From NCBI GenBank assembly GCA_034008185.1, contig CM067081.1, positions 11,779,821 to 11,843,820 of the forward strand: a DNA stretch of 64,000 bases, written 5' to 3'. This document shows positions 60,865 through 64,000 of this stretch, piece by piece (position 1 is the first letter of the stretch; every line of letters starts with the position of its first letter). The position numbers were made by a program, and so were the translations under genes. The stretch is from Gorsachius magnificus. Its lineage: Eukaryota > Chordata > Aves > Pelecaniformes > Ardeidae. The notes beneath the pieces were generated by a model. That model was not told the origin of the DNA, did not search any database, and saw nothing but the letters and a program-made list of their open reading frames with translations.

Positions 60865-62512
60865 GTTCAGAAACATATACACATGTTCATGTAAGTTTCA
60901 AACTCTTCATTAACAAAAAATTAGCTTGCTATTTTTTTCTTTTAAAGAATTTTCATGTATCATTTGAGAATTCATTAATGGCTAAGCAAACAAACCCCCA
61001 CATTTCTAATTAGATCTAGATTCTTTACCTCATATGTAAATTCAGAGTATTTAACAACATTTAAGTAAAAAGATTTATGTCACTAGGTACTCCACACACT
61101 TCTGGGGATATGAAAAACAATTACTACGGTATTCCAAACAGCTAAACATAACTGTATGAAAAAAAAAAAAAAAGTATTTAAGGCAGTAAAATATAATTCT
61201 TTGATTCCAGAAAGAAGTTGTTGTTAAAGATCAGTAAAAACAAGCTGAAAACTACTCTTTTCAAGAAGTCAATTTTCAACCTATTCTAATTAATATATTA
61301 TGCTGAGTGACAATTTGTACTCCAAAACACAATCTAAGCTAGAACTGCAACAAGTTTCTTCTCGGAAGGTTCCAATCTAGCAGAATGTTTTTAAGAATAT
61401 GAGCAATCCTCTATTTAAATTAAACTTAAGGACTTAACTGGCCTAGGGCCTATGTATGCCTTCCGTTCAATTCATCTGCAAGAACACCAAATAAAACTCA
61501 GAAAGCAGCATAATTTTAATTTTCTTTATCAGGAAAGGCTTATTTTTAAGACAAGGGATTGTCCAGCTGGAATTAAACACATAAGTCAAGTCTCACGGCT
61601 TAGCTACATTCCAGGCTCTTTTGCATGACCGCTTTCTTATGAAAACTCATCTGCTTCTTGCATTTCTCTAGTTCAATCCAGCCACTTATTGGCTTTTTAT
61701 GTGAGGACCAAATAACAAAACATTGTCATACGGTTCACTGGAAATGTGTTTTGCTAGCACAGTTAATTGCACACATTTGCTCGTCAGCACTGTATCAGGT
61801 AGACCCACAGTACTGCACAGCAGTAGCATCATACATCACAACCCATGGGCGTACCGCTGAGCTGTTTCTCCTTCTAATTTTGTTTGGTGCTCTGGGATAC
61901 TCTCCAGGGTAAGAAGAAAACAGATGACTTTGTTATCTCTACATACGTGCCCTGAGCAGCTCTGAGGTTATTCAATTTGTAAGGCCAATTCGCCACCTTA
62001 TAGAACACCAGTTCCCATCTCTTTTATGATCTTTTTCTTTGCATTAGGTCTTTAAAGCCATCATGATAAATATCATCTTATCACCACATCTGCACTGTAG
62101 CCAAGAGCTATTTGAAAATTCATATATGAACAGCCCCATTAGAGAGCAGGACTGCAGAATAAAACAGAATATTACAGCATGAGCACAATAAAAAGCTACA
62201 GAGTGAGCAGCTTCACCTCATTCCACATTCCTCTCCCTCCTTTTTTAAGAGCAATTCTCTAAAGGCACAAATAAAACCAGAGCTACCATTTAAAACAAAC
62301 TTTTCACTAATCATATCATCAATGAGCAATACCATGTAACATTACAAATAGAAGCATATTCCCTTTCAGATGCATCATGTAGACAGAATGGATGCAGTAA
62401 AAGTTTGAAGACTTCAATTTTTTCTAATGTATATGTACGTCCAATGGAAGGACACAATCAAATACGTATCATGAACAAAAACCTGAGGCCCAAATCTCCA
62501 TTTTTACAATAG
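60865..62512. other. SLC36A4 upstream intron, no recognised element
   Basis: AT-rich sequence with an A15 run at 61159-61173. The plus frame 61658-61912 is without homology and is antisense to the gene. Confidence 0.55.
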
Positions 62513-62517
62513 CAGTA
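62513..62517 (+). repeat. Target site duplication, left copy (CAGTA)
   Basis: CAGTA directly precedes the LTR and is repeated at 63112-63116 directly after it. Confidence 0.8.
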
Positions 62518-63111
62518 TATACTGGGTTTGGCTGCGTTAGAGTAAATTTTCTTCACAGTAGCTGGTATGGGGCTGTGGTTTGGACTTGTGCTGCAAACAG
62601 TGTCGATACAGGGATGTTTTTGTTACTGCTGAGCAGGGCTGACACAGAGTCAAGGCCTTTGCTGCTCCTCACCCCACCCCACCAGCGAGGAGGCTGGGGG
62701 TGCACAAGGAGTTGGGAGGGGGCACAGCCAGGACACCTGACCCCAACTGACCAAAGGGGCATCCCAGACCATATGATGATGACAAGCATGTAAAGCTGGG
62801 GGAGTAAGAATAAAGGGGGGGATGTTTGGAGTGATGGCGTTTGTCTTCCCAAGTCACTGTTAAGCATGATGGAGCCCTGCTTTCCTGGAGATGGCTGAAC
62901 ACCTGCCTGCTGATGAGAAGCAGTGAAATAATTCCTTGTTTTCTTTGCTTGCCTTGCATATGTGGCTTTTGCTTTCCCTATTAAACTGTCTTTACCTCAA
63001 CCCGTGAGTTTTCTCACTTTTACCCTTCTGATTCTCTCCCTCATCCCACCATGGGGGAGTGAGCGAGCGGCTGCATGGGGCTGAGTTGCCAGCTGGGGTT
63101 AAACCAGGACA
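62518..63111 (+). repeat. Solo ERV LTR (594 bp)
   Basis: Full-length LTR of the same family as 372-970, in plus orientation, antisense to SLC36A4 in the intron upstream of the penultimate exon. It starts TATACTGGG, probably a mutated TG terminus, has the TATA-like GCATGTAAAG sequence, an ATTAAA polyadenylation signal at 62980-62985, and ends GGACA. A perfect 5 bp duplication CAGTA flanks it, so it inserted as a provirus and lost its internal part by LTR-LTR recombination. Frames inside it (62553-62867 and others) are not genes. Confidence 0.9.
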
Positions 63112-63116
63112 CAGTA
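63112..63116 (+). repeat. Target site duplication, right copy (CAGTA)
   Basis: See 62513-62517. The five bases match exactly and abut the CA end of the LTR. Confidence 0.8.
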
Positions 63117-63480
63117 CAAAAACAAGACAATCAGAAAAGCAAGAACAGAGACATGAGAATTCTAGCAACAAAAAAACCCATTCATCCTTCAAGACACGTT
63201 TTATTATCATTTCATGTATTTATCATTGGAATCAGTCAGGCAAGTAAACAAAACTTCTTAAGAATATTAAAAATCCGTAGCTCACACTGACTCCAATGAA
63301 TGAAAATGGCAAAAGAGAGTGAAAAAGTAACACTTGAAAATTAGAAATGTTCTTTAAACACGTTCTTCTCTTTTTCAAAGAGTTAAAAAAGAGTTAGCAT
63401 TCAGTTCAGCAAAGCAGTTTTTGTTTCACATAATTTGAGTTTTCACTACTTCAGTATGCTACCACAAGATGGTTAAAGAA
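63117..63480. other. Short spacer, no recognised element
   Basis: AT-rich sequence between the solo LTR and the right-edge CR1. Nothing recognised. Confidence 0.55.
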
Positions 63481-64000
63481 AGCGTACCCCCACTGATGAG
63501 CGAGACTGGCAAGCTGGTAATAGCAGATGAGGAGAAGGCTGAGGTACTCAACAACTTTTTTGCCTCAGTCTTCACTGGGAAGCTCTCTCCTCACCCCACC
63601 CGAGTTGATGGATGGCATGAGGGAGACAGGGAGGGCAAAACCCTTCCTGCTGTAGGAGAAGATCAGGTTCGTGACCACCTGAGGAACCTGAATGCGCATA
63701 AGTCCATGGGACCTGATGAGATGCATCCCAGAGTCCTGAGGGAATTGGCCGATGTAGTCGCCAAGCCACTCTCCATGATATTTGAAAAGTCATGGCAGTC
63801 AGGTGAAGTCCCTGGTGACTGGAAGAAGGGAAACATTGTGCCCATTTTCAAAAAGGGTAGAAAGGAAGACCCTGGGAACTACCGACCTGTCAGCCTCACC
63901 TCTGTGCCTGGGAAGATCATGGAACAGATCCTCCTAGAAGCTATGCTAAGGCACATGGAGGCCAGGGAGATAATTCGAGATAGCCAGCATGGCTTCACCA
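63469..64000 (+). pseudogene. CR1 ORF2 fragment, open to the window edge
   Basis: From an ATG at 63469 (flanking sequence) or 63496 the frame is open for about 170 codons with no stop or shift. It carries [19 protein letters not shown], then [71 protein letters not shown] and SQHGFT. These are the pre-RT linker and RT fingers; motifs A-C would follow beyond the window. Whether it is intact cannot be judged here, so the pseudogene label reflects the apparent 5' truncation only. Confidence 0.85.
63484..64000 (+). mobile_element. CR1 LINE, partial, continues past the right edge
   Basis: CR1 sequence begins about 63484 ([12 protein letters not shown]…) and is in the ORF2 region between endonuclease and RT, continuing into the RT fingers at 64000. 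It belongs to the same lineage as 49258-50864, which it matches almost perfectly from 63645 on. It starts farther 5' than any other young copy here and could be long. Confidence 0.93.

Noticed and set aside
61658..61912. Plus frame near the penultimate exon, considered as an antisense gene
   Set aside because: No homology, no supporting motifs, and only 84 codons.
60865..64000. Search for the preceding SLC36A4 exon
   Set aside because: I looked on the minus strand for the loop preceding LYQSVK and found no matching frame with a phase-compatible donor, so that exon is probably beyond the window.
1..64000. Prokaryotic-style features (operons, ribosome binding sites, CRISPR, tRNA genes)
   Set aside because: The window is vertebrate intronic DNA with spliced exons and CR1/ERV elements; no such features were seen.

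Overview
The window is vertebrate, almost certainly avian, nuclear DNA. The evidence is a dense population of CR1 LINEs with the bird-typical 3' tail (repeats of ATTCTATG), two LTRs of an endogenous retrovirus family I recognise from bird genomes, an AT-rich intronic background, and two spliced exons of a vertebrate solute carrier. I cannot name the species; the LTR family suggests Neoaves at low confidence.

The only host gene I can support is SLC36A4 (PAT4, a proton-coupled / lysosomal-type amino acid transporter) on the minus strand. Its last two coding exons are at 60693-60862 and 4851-5158. They join in phase (T|GT making a Cys codon) across GT...AG splice sites, so almost the whole window is one 55.5 kb terminal intron. 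A candidate 3' UTR of about 3.75 kb runs left to an AATAAA at 1094-1099. The upstream exons lie beyond position 64000.

Layout: 1-970 is the 5' LTR plus leader of an endogenous retrovirus on the minus strand that runs off the left edge. 1075-5158 is the SLC36A4 3' UTR and last exon. 5159-60692 is the giant intron, holding about 14 CR1 copies or fragments on both strands from several lineages, including one ancient copy, a scrambled copy, a 3'-deleted copy and a copy inside what looks like a polyadenylated retrocopy. It also has simple repeats and an 11 kb CR1-free stretch (17561-28593). 60693-60862 is the penultimate exon. 62518-63111 is a solo LTR with a perfect 5 bp target duplication. 63469-64000 is the start of another young CR1 reverse transcriptase region that leaves the window on the right.

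No RNA genes, CRISPR arrays, DNA transposons or additional host genes were recognised. Most open reading frames here are chance frames or antisense shadows of CR1 and LTR sequence. The observations most worth checking are the possible poly(A) retrocopy carrying antisense CR1 (39973-40314), short direct repeats flanking several CR1 insertions, the near-identical inverted CR1 arms flanking the penultimate SLC36A4 exon, and the out-of-order CR1 at 36390-36630. All similarity statements are by eye and from memory of the families; no alignment was run.
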